Shown: positions 46,808 to 56,145 of the stretch, piece by piece
How the letters are laid out: the number at the start of each line of letters is the position of its first letter
Position numbering within the stretch: position 1 is the first letter of the stretch
NCBI RefSeq assembly: GCF_025574465.1
Contig: NZ_JAOBPP010000015.1
Location: 62,001-126,000, forward strand
Length of the DNA: 64,000 nt
Direction: 5' to 3'
From: Kordiimonas aestuarii
Lineage (GTDB): Bacteria > Pseudomonadota > Alphaproteobacteria > Sphingomonadales > Kordiimonadaceae
Notes under the pieces: generated by a model
Database searches by the model: none
What the model was told of the DNA's origin: nothing
The model's input: the letters and a program-made list of their open reading frames with translations, nothing else
Translations under genes and position numbers: made by a program

Positions 46808-46921
46808 TCAGGACTCAAGGTATGCCGGTGCCTTTTTCGTGGCCTTGGCGGCTTTCTTGGCCTTCTTGTCGAGGGCCGGTTTCTTCTTCGCTTCTTTTTT
46901 GGTACTTCGCTCTTTGCTCAT
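46808..46921 (-). CDS. Small Lys/Ala-rich basic protein (37 residues)
   Basis: A short gene below usual length limits. The ATG at 46921 has GGAG six bases upstream. The product (MSKERSTKKEAKKK..., then PALDKKAKKAAKATKKAPAYLES) has about 15 lysines and no hydrophobic core, so it is probably disordered and may bind nucleic acid. A perfect palindrome GCCTGATATCAGGC and a related copy lie just past the stop, and a terminator at 46732-46755 ends the transcript. Comparable Lys/Ala-rich peptides occur in many alphaproteobacteria, but no function is known to me. Confidence 0.7.
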   Translation of the reverse strand: MSKERSTKKEAKKKPALDKKAKKAAKATKKAPAYLES

Positions 46922-47094
46922 TCTATTCTCCAAACAAGCAATCGGCGCAGGCTGTCAAGCCTCGCGCCAGACCGGGGCGACCGACGGGCCGCACGGATGT
47001 CCGGTATCTGAAAGGATGTCGGTATCGCGCCCTTAAAATCAATACAGATTAGAAAAGATTGTGAATGCACGCAAAGTTCAATTTACCATAAAAC

Positions 47095-47124
47095 AGGCGC
47101 CCTCCCCGGGCAGGGAGAGCGCCT
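47095..47124 (-). terminator. Terminator after the sulfotransferase-like gene
   Basis: Stem AGGCGC(C)CTCCC with GGGAG(A)GCGCCT, one mismatch, loop CGGGCA. On the minus strand it is followed by GTTTTATGG, a weak T-run. It lies 47 bases downstream of the stop codon. Confidence 0.7.
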
Positions 47125-47170
47125 TTGATCAGCCATGCAGACGGGCATCCGCACAGCCGGAGGTAACTTT

Positions 47171-48163
47171 TCAGTCTTTCTTGCGTAACTTTTGTCGTGC
47201 CCATCGCCAGGCTGAATAAAACCTGCCGCTTTCAAACCTTTTGCGCCGCGCCATACGACGGGCAAACCCCGCAAGAGAGGAAAAATACTGAGCCTGTTCG
47301 GCAAGAGACAGCGGCGGCTGCACATCGGGTGGTGCCAGAAGCTCATCCCGGTACGCTTCAAGTAGCGGATCACTGTATTCATGTGGGGCGCCCTGACATA
47401 TTGCCGTAAATATATCGGCCATCAATGCGGTGTTCATCTTCATACCACCGAACTCGCGGTAATAGGCATCCCGTGTTCGCCGAAAATCACCGCCAGATTT
47501 GTCACATTCGATCGCCGCAAGCATGACCTGAATAACGGGGTCCATGCTGCGATTGCTTTCGTCCGCCATCTTCGATTTTACAGCGGGTTCAGGAATGCCA
47601 AGAGCGGCGAAAAAACCCGGGACAAGATTTTTTTTCTCTCGTTCATAAGAGCGAACATCAAGCGTTATCCCGGGGACAAATTTCTGCCAACGCGCAAGCA
47701 GCGCGTCATAGTTCAGGTTACGCTGTATGATCAGGGGTAAAAGCCTCGCGGGCGTACGCCTGTCGGCATATTTCAGATGCTGCTGGAACGCGCTACGGGC
47801 ATAACCGTATATATTGCGGAAATACACAATAACTACAATTTCGTGCCCTTTTAGCCCATCGAGAATGGTCGCGATTTCTGGTTCTGACGCATTGGAGAAA
47901 CCCTCGCCAGACAGAAGCAGGGATTGACAGCCCTGCTTCTCGGCATCTGTAATGGCATTGCCTAAAACTGCTAACGCTGCCTCCGCCTGCCCATACTGTA
48001 CCAAGCGCCAAAGATGGGAATGCTGCCGCGCTACCTTATTCTCCTTCAGCATGACCGGCCAGAATACGCCATACTTGCGCAGGAGATTAACATTCTCCCG
48101 TGCAAACGCCTGAATGGAAGTGGTGCCGGTTTTGTGCATTCCTATATGCAGATAGATTTTCAT
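47171..48163 (-). CDS. Sulfotransferase-like protein
   Basis: A 330-residue protein that starts MKIYLHIGMHKTGTTSIQAFA; HIGMHKTGTTS is the 5'-phosphosulfate-binding loop that recognises PAPS. The second motif is VIVYFRNIYGYARSAFQQHLKYA (residues about 110-132) with the conserved Arg and Ser of the 3'-phosphate loop. Family members sulfate polysaccharides, lipids or small molecules. No signal peptide is present. The gene is alone between the Lys-rich peptide and ccrM. Sequence composition is less GC-rich in the middle, which may suggest horizontal acquisition. Substrate unknown. Confidence 0.8.
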   Translation of the reverse strand: MKIYLHIGMHKTGTTSIQAFARENVNLLRKYGVFWPVMLKENKVARQHSHLWRLVQYGQAEAALAVLGNAITDAEKQGCQSLLLSGEGFSNASEPEIATILDGLKGHEIVVIVYFRNIYGYARSAFQQHLKYADRRTPARLLPLIIQRNLNYDALLARWQKFVPGITLDVRSYEREKKNLVPGFFAALGIPEPAVKSKMADESNRSMDPVIQVMLAAIECDKSGGDFRRTRDAYYREFGGMKMNTALMADIFTAICQGAPHEYSDPLLEAYRDELLAPPDVQPPLSLAEQAQYFSSLAGFARRMARRKRFESGRFYSAWRWARQKLRKKD

Positions 48164-48223
48164 TACTCATATCCTGTGGCGCGAGGCAAATCCGTCGCAA
48201 CCCGAGCACCGTAACCGATTGGT

Positions 48224-49357
<1,134 letters not shown>

Positions 49358-49450
49358 TTACAGGCCCCGTCCCTGGAGCCAACAGGCTGAAACTGCCCAA
49401 TTCCGGGCGGCATTTTTGCTCAAGTTTCAGCAAACCATTGAGGAGATTAT

Positions 49451-49494
49451 GATTCCGACTCGATTCGACGTCAAGCGATTCTTTAAGATGAATC
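49451..49494. promoter_or_regulatory. Cluster of five GANTC sites upstream of ccrM
   Basis: GATTC at 49451, GACTC at 49457, GATTC at 49462, GATTC at 49477 and GAATC at 49490 all lie within 44 bases, 112-155 bases upstream of the ccrM start. A sixth GAATC is at 49531 inside the end of rnhB. Random spacing would be about one per 256 bases. Confidence 0.8.
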
Positions 49495-49507
49495 AGCTAG
49501 TTATAGG

Positions 49508-50158
49508 CTATTCTTCATTCAAAATCTGCCGAATCGGCGCAAAAGTTTTCCGGTGATAAGGGCTCACACCCACAAGTTTTAGTGCGGCCATATGTTTGGC
49601 AACACCATATCCTGCGTTTGAGCCCCAACCGTATTCCGGATGATTTTCGCCGAGTTTTTTCATCAGTCGGTCGCGAAAAACTTTTGCAACAATGCTCGCA
49701 GCAGCGATCGAAAGCGACCGGGCGTCCCCTTTGACGAGGGTACGTGTGTGTATCTCAAGCCCCGGTGCGCGGTTCCCGTCTACCAGCGCGGCAGCCGGCG
49801 TTATCGGCAGCCCCGCCACTGCCCGGCGCATCGCCAGCATGGAAGCTTCAAGGATATTGATCTCATCAATCTCGGCCACCGAGGCATCGGCGACCGAAAC
49901 CGCGATGGCGCGTTCATGGATCAGGTCATAAAGAGCCTCCCGCTTCCTTTCAGACAGCTTTTTACTGTCATTCAACCCCGCGGGTATGTAGCCAGGGTCA
50001 AGAACAACCGCTGCGGCAACAACCGGCCCAGCCAGCGGGCCCCGGCCCACTTCGTCCACCCCACATAGCGGAGAATAGCCTTCGCGCTCCAGAACGGCTT
50101 CAAAGCGCCAGTCAGGCGTCGCCGCCATATCAAGGCCACCATGTTCAAATAAATCCAT
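49508..50158 (-). CDS. rnhB: RNase HII
   Basis: A 216-residue enzyme that cuts RNA in RNA-DNA hybrids, including single ribonucleotides. The active site opens with GVDEVGRGPLAGPVVAAAVVL (DEVGRG) and is completed by the Asp in LVDGNRAPG and the acidic residues in VKGDARSLSIAAASIVAKVFRDRLM. The end has PYHRKTFAPIRQIL. The start is uncertain: the frame is open to 50221, and I place it at the ATG at 50158, just before the conserved domain. It is upstream of ccrM on the same strand, a common alphaproteobacterial pair. Confidence 0.95.
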   Translation of the reverse strand: MDLFEHGGLDMAATPDWRFEAVLEREGYSPLCGVDEVGRGPLAGPVVAAAVVLDPGYIPAGLNDSKKLSERKREALYDLIHERAIAVSVADASVAEIDEINILEASMLAMRRAVAGLPITPAAALVDGNRAPGLEIHTRTLVKGDARSLSIAAASIVAKVFRDRLMKKLGENHPEYGWGSNAGYGVAKHMAALKLVGVSPYHRKTFAPIRQILNEE

Positions 50159-50279
50159 CACCTTAACCGTTTCGTAAAGCACCCCGGTCCATATCTCGAA
50201 AGGGACTTGTGCCTTGACCATCGACCCACCAGCCCGGCATTCTGTGCCGCAAATTCACTCAAGCCGGACCATATTTGAT

Positions 50280-50717
50280 ATGCACCCGATTGCCAAAGCT
50301 TTTGACCGATACTGGCACCAGCTGAAAGGCGTCCGTAAAATTCCGCGCTTCCTTGATTTCAACATCAATGACGTGCCGGGTAACGCCTTGCCGTATATGT
50401 CGCTGCTGCAGGTGGAAAACAATCCACGGCGCTATCGCTACCGGCTGGCGGGCACGTCTGTTGTCGCGGCTTATGGTCAAGATCTGAGCGGTGTCTATCT
50501 GGACGAAATAGACACGGGCGGTCGGTACGATCGGTATGTACATAATTTCAATGAAGTGACGGACGACCGCGTCGTCAATCGCACCACTGACAAATATCTG
50601 ATGGAAAATGGTCGGCTTTACAGCTTCGATGGTCATCTCTACCCATTTGAAGGGGTCGGCGGAGATGTCTCCCGCATCATCATCCTTGCGATTGATGACT
50701 GGACCGCCCTCAGATAA
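50280..50717 (+). CDS. PAS_5-family protein (second copy)
   Basis: A protein of about 145 residues in the PAS_5 family. The start is taken at the ATG at 50280 (MHPIAKAFDRYW); the frame is open from a TTG at 50214, inside the divergent rnhB region. Landmarks are IPRFLDFNINDVPGNALPYMSLLQVENNPRRYRYRLAGTSVVAAYGQDLSG and the terminal VGGDVSRIIILAIDDWT. It is related in layout to 16066-16611. No cofactor-binding residue is apparent. It is followed by a large non-coding region. Confidence 0.82.
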   Translation: MHPIAKAFDRYWHQLKGVRKIPRFLDFNINDVPGNALPYMSLLQVENNPRRYRYRLAGTSVVAAYGQDLSGVYLDEIDTGGRYDRYVHNFNEVTDDRVVNRTTDKYLMENGRLYSFDGHLYPFEGVGGDVSRIIILAIDDWTALR

Positions 50718-50740
50718 GCCAGCCAACAGCAAACGGAGTG

Positions 50741-50774
50741 AAAAAAAGGCGTTCCTTAGCGGATAAGGAACGCC
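50741..50774 (-). terminator. Strong rho-independent terminator facing the minus strand
   Basis: A perfect 11-bp stem GGCGTTCCTTA/TAAGGAACGCC with a five-base loop, followed on the minus strand by TTTTTTT. The only gene upstream in that direction is the Arg-rich peptide at 51012-51152. Confidence 0.92.
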
Positions 50775-51011
50775 CTCAGTGCTTGGGTAGGTTTAGGAAA
50801 GAATAGCAGAGCGCCGTGGAAGCAGCGCCCTTCACTCAAAACAAATAAGATACTCGGAACAAATAAGATTGGTCGGGCCGGGATGGGCGCTTGGGGCTAG
50901 GGTCAGGGGGTATCGTCCGCACCCCTGCCCGACCGGAACCTGCTGCTGCTCTAACACGTCGATGCACAGAGACTTGAGCTGGATGCAACAGCGGGTTCTA
51001 GGCTCTTCCGC
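50775..51011 (-). other. Structured untranslated region downstream of the Arg-rich peptide
   Basis: No gene is supported. Two 12-base direct copies of AACAAATAAGAT lie at 50840-50851 and 50858-50869 with a six-base spacer. Next to them, GGTCGGGC (50871-50878) can pair perfectly with GCCCGACC (50927-50934), and AGGGG (50905-50909) with CCCCT (50922-50926) inside. The part could be the 3' region of the small-peptide mRNA or a separate small RNA ending at the terminator. Confidence 0.45.
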
Positions 51012-51152
51012 TTAAGCTGCGAGCGGAACGCGTGCCAACCGAGCCGACCGCCGTTTGCGGCGCCAGGTGCGGGTCTCTGCCCGATGGCTTGTGGCTTGGG
51101 GTTGGGTGGCGACGGAGCGGGTGCCCGCATCGCGCATAAATTCGGTAAACAT
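51012..51152 (-). CDS. Small Arg-rich basic peptide (46 residues), unknown function
   Basis: The ATG at 51152 is preceded by GAGGAG with six-base spacing, one of the best ribosome-binding sites in the window. The 46-residue product (MFTEFMRDAGTRSVATQPQ, then TSHRAETRTWRRKRRSARLARVPLAA) has a neutral N-terminus and an Arg-rich C-terminal half with a lone Trp, suggesting nucleic-acid or membrane binding. The transcript would continue through a structured region to the terminator at 50741-50774. It lies alone between a PAS_5 gene and rmuC. No family is recognised; reality rests on the ribosome-binding site and the terminator. Confidence 0.6.
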   Translation of the reverse strand: MFTEFMRDAGTRSVATQPQATSHRAETRTWRRKRRSARLARVPLAA

Positions 51153-51492
51153 GTCTATCTCCTCGCTGTATATCGCAGTTTTCTGCTTCAGCTTTATATG
51201 CCGCATTTTATTTTTACGCGGCGTTGCTACTGTCGTGTTGCAGCCTTTTGTTTGGTTGAGTCTTTGCTCTCGGCTACATGTCTAATCTAGTGTTTAGCCC
51301 GTTTTGTTTCAATGGGTCTCACCTCATTTATCGCACCATTCGTCGCAATTTATGACACCGTTCTGCCACAAAGGACCGTGGCACAGGCTAAAAGCGCAGG
51401 CGCCGCGGAAACACGAGCACGCATCGCCAACAATTTTATCCAAATTTGAAAATTTTGGCGCCCTAAGCTTTTAGCTTAAACCCTTGGCAGTC
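51153..51492. other. Intergenic region upstream of the Arg-rich peptide and downstream of rmuC
   Basis: About 340 bases with no supported gene. It should contain the promoter of the Arg-rich peptide, but I see no confident -35/-10 pair. TAAGCTTTTAGCTTA (51465-51479) is an inverted repeat just beyond the rmuC stop and may act as a weak terminator. Composition is less GC-rich than the surrounding genes. Confidence 0.5.
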
Positions 51493-52746
51493 TTAGGCCT
51501 CGCTATCGTCCTCAAGAAGCGCTGCAGCCGTGCTTTCTTCCACAGACTGCACATTCTTGAGGGCGCGCAACATCATGCGCTTGCGCCGGTCAAGTGTTTC
51601 AACGTGGTTGAGCGCAGACGTAAGGCTTTTGCCCATGCGGTCAATCTGGTCACCGAAACGGCCGAACTCCAGCTTGACGGTGCCCAGCACATCCCACACC
51701 TCGTTTGCTCGCTCCTGCAGGGCCACCTGACGGAAGCCCATGCGGAAGGTACTGAGGAGCACCTGAAGGTTGGTGGGCCCAGCCACCGTGATGCGGTGAT
51801 CGCGCTGCAGGCGTTCAAAAAGGCCGGGTCGGCGCAATACCTCGGCATAGAGGCCTTCGGTCGGCAGGAACAGGACCGCCCAGTCGGTGGTGTGCGGCGG
51901 GTTGATGTATTTTGTGGAGATATCCTTTGCAAAACGCAGGACCGCCTTCTCAAGTGCCGCGCCGGCAAGCTTGACAGCATCCTGATCGTTCAGTTCGGCT
52001 GCATTCAGAAGGCGCTCATAGTCTTCCGTCGGGAATTTGGCATCAACCGGCAGATAGACATCGCGCCCCGCCCCCGGCACTCGAATGCCGAACTCGACCC
52101 GCTCACCGGACTTTTTCCCGCAGTCAAAGTTGGCGATATATTGGTCGGCCGTCAGGAAATCACAGATGATGATCTCGAGTTCCTTTTCGCCAAAGCCGCC
52201 ACGCGATTTCACGTTTGTCAGCACCCGCTTGAGGTCCCCAACGCCAGAGGCCAGGCTTTGCATCTCGCCCAGCCCCTTGTGCACCTGCTCCAGCCGCTCT
52301 GACACCGACTTGAAGCTTTCGCTCAGGCGTTTTTCAAGCGTGGTTTGCAGCTTTTCGTCCACGGTGCGGCGCATTTCATCGAGCTTCTGGCTATTCTCAA
52401 CGCGAAGCTCTTTCATCTTCTCGTCAAGTTTGTCGCGAAACTGTTGCTGCTGCGTGGACTGGTCAGCCCCCAGCTTGCGCACGGTCTCGCTGAGCGCACT
52501 GATGGCCTTGGCGACCTCTTGCCGATTGTCGCGAAACTGGTTCGACAATTCTGTGCGGGTCGCTTGCTCGCGCCGCTCCGCGCCGGTCACCATATCGCTC
52601 AGGCGGCCATCAATACGGATCAGATGGCCCTCCGCATCGCCGCCGCTAACCACGCGGCTAAGGGCCGACAGCTTGACGACGAGCCCGACAACCAGCAAAA
52701 GCAAAAGCAAAAGCCCGCCAAGCAGCAACATTTCAAACAGCGTCAT
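51493..52746 (-). CDS. rmuC: RmuC-family DNA recombination protein
   Basis: A 417-residue RmuC protein. An N-terminal membrane anchor (residues 2-23, LFEMLLLGGLLLLLLLVVGLVV) is followed by a coiled coil (about 50-180), then the conserved RmuC domain: GVGDLKRVLTNVKSRGGFGEKELEIIICDFL, PVDAKFPTEDYERLLNA, AVLFLPTEGLYAEVLRRPGL, AGPTNLQVLLSTFRMGFRQ. The fold is related to restriction-endonuclease-like nucleases and limits inversion recombination. The start at 52746 is preferred over the longer frame by the membrane anchor. Monocistronic. Confidence 0.94.
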   Translation of the reverse strand: MTLFEMLLLGGLLLLLLLVVGLVVKLSALSRVVSGGDAEGHLIRIDGRLSDMVTGAERREQATRTELSNQFRDNRQEVAKAISALSETVRKLGADQSTQQQQFRDKLDEKMKELRVENSQKLDEMRRTVDEKLQTTLEKRLSESFKSVSERLEQVHKGLGEMQSLASGVGDLKRVLTNVKSRGGFGEKELEIIICDFLTADQYIANFDCGKKSGERVEFGIRVPGAGRDVYLPVDAKFPTEDYERLLNAAELNDQDAVKLAGAALEKAVLRFAKDISTKYINPPHTTDWAVLFLPTEGLYAEVLRRPGLFERLQRDHRITVAGPTNLQVLLSTFRMGFRQVALQERANEVWDVLGTVKLEFGRFGDQIDRMGKSLTSALNHVETLDRRKRMMLRALKNVQSVEESTAAALLEDDSEA

Positions 52747-52938
52747 GGCCAAATCCCCCGAGAACAAAACCTGAAAACAAAACGGTCCTTCTTCACCTAG
52801 CCCACCCGGAAGGCACCTGCAAGGCTTGACGCATGTATGAAGCTGTGCTTCGTATTTCCGATCGGGAACCAGCCTAAATCAACCTCCGTCGGACACAGTG
52901 TCCAATCGGCGGGCAGGAACCCATCCAGGAGCAAGGAG

Positions 52939-53820
52939 ATGATCCCCCGTTTTGATGCGAGTAACTTTGACGGTATCACGTCAGAGATGCAGGAGGCGTT
53001 TGACTGCAACGGCGTATTGGTGCTCGACGGCCTTGTCAGCGCCGAGATGTGCGACAGACTGAAAACCCGTATGGCGGAGATGGTTGATAGCTTTGACACC
53101 CGCGAGCATCGCTCGGTTTTCTCAAGCACCTCGGAAGCCCATGCGCAGGACCTGTATTTTCTGGAATCCGGACACGAGATACGCTTTTTTATGGAAGAAG
53201 AAGCCTTCGACAAAGCAGGAAAGCTGACCAAGCCGCTGCCTTTGGCGCTGAATAAAGTCGGCCACGCCATGCATGACCTTGATGACACCTTCAGCCGGTT
53301 CGCACGCCAGAAGGCTTTCCGGTTGATATGCGAAGGGCTTGGCCAGAAAAAACCGCTGCCACTTCAATCCATGTATATATTCAAGCAGCCTCATATCGGC
53401 GGCGAAGTGGTGTGCCATCAGGATGCCACCTATCTGCGGACCGAGCCCGAGGCCTGCCTTGGCCTGTGGGTCGCCATTGAAGATGCGACGACAGAAAACG
53501 GCTGCCTGTGGGGCATCCCCGGCGGGCATAAAACCGGCGGTGTGCGCGAAGCCTTTCGCCGCACGCCTGACGGCGATGCCACCTTCACCGAAACGCTGGA
53601 GGAAACACCGTTTGATGAGGACAACAAGGTGCCACTGGAAGCGCCTATGGGCACCGTCCTCGTGTTCGGTGGCAAGTTCCCGCACATGTCGTCCGCGAAC
53701 CGATCTGACAAGTCGCGGCACGCATACACGTTGCATGTGATTGACGGAGCGGCCCATTATCCGGCAGATAACTGGTTAAGACGGCCTGACCATTTGCCGC
53801 TTAAAGGTTTTGACGCTTAG
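52939..53820 (+). CDS. Phytanoyl-CoA dioxygenase (PhyH) family 2OG-Fe(II) oxygenase
   Basis: A 293-residue non-haem iron oxygenase. The iron triad is H-Q-D in VVCHQDATYLRTEP and the distal His in FPHMSSANRSD, with Arg nearby (RHAYTLHVID) to hold 2-oxoglutarate. GLWVAIEDATTENGCLWGIPGGHK is the family core. The ATG at 52939 has AGGAG seven bases before it; the frame upstream is open but lacks support. It lies 12 bases before an FAD-dependent reductase gene, with which it is co-transcribed. Related enzymes act on lipids, secondary metabolites or quorum signals; the substrate is unknown. Confidence 0.88.
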   Translation: MIPRFDASNFDGITSEMQEAFDCNGVLVLDGLVSAEMCDRLKTRMAEMVDSFDTREHRSVFSSTSEAHAQDLYFLESGHEIRFFMEEEAFDKAGKLTKPLPLALNKVGHAMHDLDDTFSRFARQKAFRLICEGLGQKKPLPLQSMYIFKQPHIGGEVVCHQDATYLRTEPEACLGLWVAIEDATTENGCLWGIPGGHKTGGVREAFRRTPDGDATFTETLEETPFDEDNKVPLEAPMGTVLVFGGKFPHMSSANRSDKSRHAYTLHVIDGAAHYPADNWLRRPDHLPLKGFDA

Positions 53821-53832
53821 GAAAGTTGCTCA

Positions 53833-55065
53833 ATGACAAAACTTGTCATCATTGGCGGCGGCCATGCCGCCGCCCAGATCGCCACATCGCTCAGGATGAA
53901 AAAGTTTGAGGGTGACGTCACGCTCGTCAGCGACGAGCCGGTGGTGCCATACCAGCGGCCACCGCTGTCGAAGATGTATCTCTCGGGCGAAATTGGCGCG
54001 GAAAGACTGCCCATTTTGCGGGAACAGGCTTATGCGAGCGCAAACATTGGGTTGAAGCTCGGGGTGCGCGCCACAAGCATCGACAGAGCCGAAAAAACGC
54101 TGGCGCTCGCGAACGGCGAAGTGCTCCCCTATGACAAGCTTATCCTGGCGGTTGGCGGACATGCGCGACGCCTTTCCTGCAAGGGCGCTGATCTCGCCGG
54201 TATCCATTACGTCCGCACGATGACCGACACCGATGCGATGCGCGGCGAATTCAACACCGCAAAACGCATTGTGATTGTCGGCGGCGGCTACATTGGGCTC
54301 GAGGTGGCAGCCGTAGCCCGCAGGGCAGGCAAGGATGTGACCATACTGGAAGCCGCAGACCGCATCCTCGCCCGCGTTGTGGCACCCGAGGTCTCGGCGT
54401 TCTACACCCGCCTGCACACAGAGGAAGGGGTCGACATCCACACAGGCGAGATGGTCACGGAAGTTGAAGGCAACGACCGAGCGGCCGCCGTACTGACAGA
54501 CAGCGGAAAACGTTTCGAATCCGATATGATTGTAGCTGGCATTGGCCTTTCTCCCAACATTGAACTGGCGACTAGCGCGGGTATCACCGCCCTGGACGCA
54601 GGCATTGAGGTCAATGAACACTGCCAGACATCAGACCCGGATATTTACGCCGTGGGCGACGTTGCATGGTTTACCCACAGCCACTACGGTCGCACAATGC
54701 GGCTTGAATCTGTGCAGAACGCTGTGGATCAGGCCAAGGTGGCGGTAGAGCATATTATGGGCGACGATGCCGCGTACGATGCCCTGCCCTGGTTCTGGTC
54801 CGATCAATACGGCCTCAAGCTGCAGATCGCAGGCCTGTCCGAAGGCTATGACAGCCTTGTGGTGCGGGGCGACCCGGCCGCGCGCTCGGTTGCCTACTTT
54901 TACATGAAGGGCGGCAAAATGCTGGCGGCCGACTGTATTGGCCGTATCGCTGAGTTTATAAACGCAAAAAAGCTCATCACTGCCCGGTTAGACATTGACG
55001 CGGCCCTGCTCAGGGACGAAAGTCGCCCCTTCAAGGAAATCGCCGCGGAAATGCTTACCGCGTAA
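53833..55065 (+). CDS. FAD/NAD(P)-dependent ferredoxin reductase
   Basis: A 410-residue pyridine nucleotide-disulfide-type reductase without redox-active cysteines. FAD-binding opens VIIGGGHAAAQIATSLR; PYQRPPLSKMYLSGEI is typical of rubredoxin/rhodocoxin reductases; the NAD site is RIVIVGGGYIGLEVAAVARRAGKDVTILEA (around residue 150); and YAVGDVAWF is the second FAD motif. Such proteins feed electrons to [2Fe-2S] ferredoxins of oxygenase systems. It is 12 bases after the PhyH-type gene, but PhyH enzymes do not need a reductase, and no ferredoxin gene is adjacent, so the partner is elsewhere. Confidence 0.93.
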   Translation: MTKLVIIGGGHAAAQIATSLRMKKFEGDVTLVSDEPVVPYQRPPLSKMYLSGEIGAERLPILREQAYASANIGLKLGVRATSIDRAEKTLALANGEVLPYDKLILAVGGHARRLSCKGADLAGIHYVRTMTDTDAMRGEFNTAKRIVIVGGGYIGLEVAAVARRAGKDVTILEAADRILARVVAPEVSAFYTRLHTEEGVDIHTGEMVTEVEGNDRAAAVLTDSGKRFESDMIVAGIGLSPNIELATSAGITALDAGIEVNEHCQTSDPDIYAVGDVAWFTHSHYGRTMRLESVQNAVDQAKVAVEHIMGDDAAYDALPWFWSDQYGLKLQIAGLSEGYDSLVVRGDPAARSVAYFYMKGGKMLAADCIGRIAEFINAKKLITARLDIDAALLRDESRPFKEIAAEMLTA

Positions 55066-55098
55066 GCAATATTGGCGGCATAGGAAAGCAGACCCTGC

Positions 55099-55941
55099 AT
55101 GCTCAGTTATCAGCACGTCTATCACGCCGGCAATTTTGCCGATGTGCACAAGCACCTGACCCTTATGCTTTTGCTGGAGCATATGCATTCCAAACCGGGA
55201 TCTTTCAGCTTTTACGACAGCCACGCCGGACGCGGATATTATGACCTGGCAAGCCCCGAGGCGCAGAAAACACGCGAGCATGAAACCGGCATTACCGCTG
55301 TGGACGAGCCCGAAAAACCCAAAACCGCAGCCGCGCGATATGTAAAACTTGTTGAGGATTTCCGCGACAAACATGGCGAGACCGCATATCCGGGTTCCCC
55401 TGCTATCGCGCAACAGTTCATGCGGCACGGTGATCGCATGTTCCTGACCGAATTGCACCCGGGGGAATTCCAGCATCTTCTGGATAACCTGAGCCACTAT
55501 AAAACCATCGAGATGCGCAAGAGCGACGGGCTTGAATTTGTGGCGCGGCTGACCAAACCCCATCACCTGCGTGGTATCGTGCTGATCGACCCCTCCTATG
55601 AGCTTAAAACCGAATACCGGGATGTCGCCCGCACCATGATGCGTGCGCTCAATAACTGGTCGTCTGCCATTTATGCCGTGTGGTACCCCATCCTGACCGA
55701 CGACCGACACAAACAGATGGTCCGTTCCCTTCTGACACTCGGCGGTAGCACAGCTTTTGAGACGCGCCTGATGGCCCCCGAGGATATTGTCGGCCACGGC
55801 ATGAAAGGTTCCGGCCTGATTGTTTTCAACGCTCCGGAGGGCTTTGCTGAAACCCTCAGGTCCGCAATGATCGAGATGAAAGACTTGATGTTCAGCCCTG
55901 GTGCGGGTGACCATACAATAGTGGAAGGGCAGCCTCTTTAA
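55099..55941 (+). CDS. rlmJ: RlmJ, 23S rRNA m6A2030 methyltransferase
   Basis: A 280-residue methyltransferase. It begins MLSYQHVYHAGNFADVHKHLTLMLLLEHM, the RlmJ signature, with SFYDSHAGRGYYDL as motif X/I and DPSYE (in VLIDPSYELKTEY) as the catalytic motif IV in place of DPPY. The final segment has MKGSGLIVFNAPEGFAETLRSAM. RlmJ modifies A2030 of 23S rRNA. It follows the reductase by 33 bases on the same strand and may share its transcript. Confidence 0.96.
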   Translation: MLSYQHVYHAGNFADVHKHLTLMLLLEHMHSKPGSFSFYDSHAGRGYYDLASPEAQKTREHETGITAVDEPEKPKTAAARYVKLVEDFRDKHGETAYPGSPAIAQQFMRHGDRMFLTELHPGEFQHLLDNLSHYKTIEMRKSDGLEFVARLTKPHHLRGIVLIDPSYELKTEYRDVARTMMRALNNWSSAIYAVWYPILTDDRHKQMVRSLLTLGGSTAFETRLMAPEDIVGHGMKGSGLIVFNAPEGFAETLRSAMIEMKDLMFSPGAGDHTIVEGQPL

Positions 55942-56145
55942 GCTCGCCTTCACCATCAGACAAAGATGGAGCGCGTATTGATAACCGACCCTGAATGGGC
56001 GGAGCTTGTGCGCGTGGGCCGGTATGACGTGATCCGGCCCTATGAACACCGGCATGCTTGTCATTCTCAACGAGTGATGGCTTAAAGGACAAGAGCCCAA
56101 AACAACAATCGCTCGGGCTCATGATTTTTTGCTATCGTCCGGCGT
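55942..56145. other. Short intergenic region between rlmJ and a convergent peroxidase gene
   Basis: Two hundred bases without a convincing gene. A 39-codon frame (55966-56085, MERVLITDPEWAELVRVG...) has no ribosome-binding site. A possible weak hairpin (GAGCCC at 56093-56098 with GGGCTC at 56115-56120, then TTTTTT) could end the rlmJ transcript. Confidence 0.45.

Noticed and set aside
50935..50960. GGAAC-N17-CGTC resembling an EcfG-type promoter
   Set aside because: The -10 part is CGTC rather than CGTT, and on the plus strand no gene follows; likely chance.
55966..56085. 39-codon frame MERVLITDPEWAELVRVG...
   Set aside because: No ribosome-binding site, no recognisable family and a gap between convergent genes; kept only as a note in the intergenic entry.
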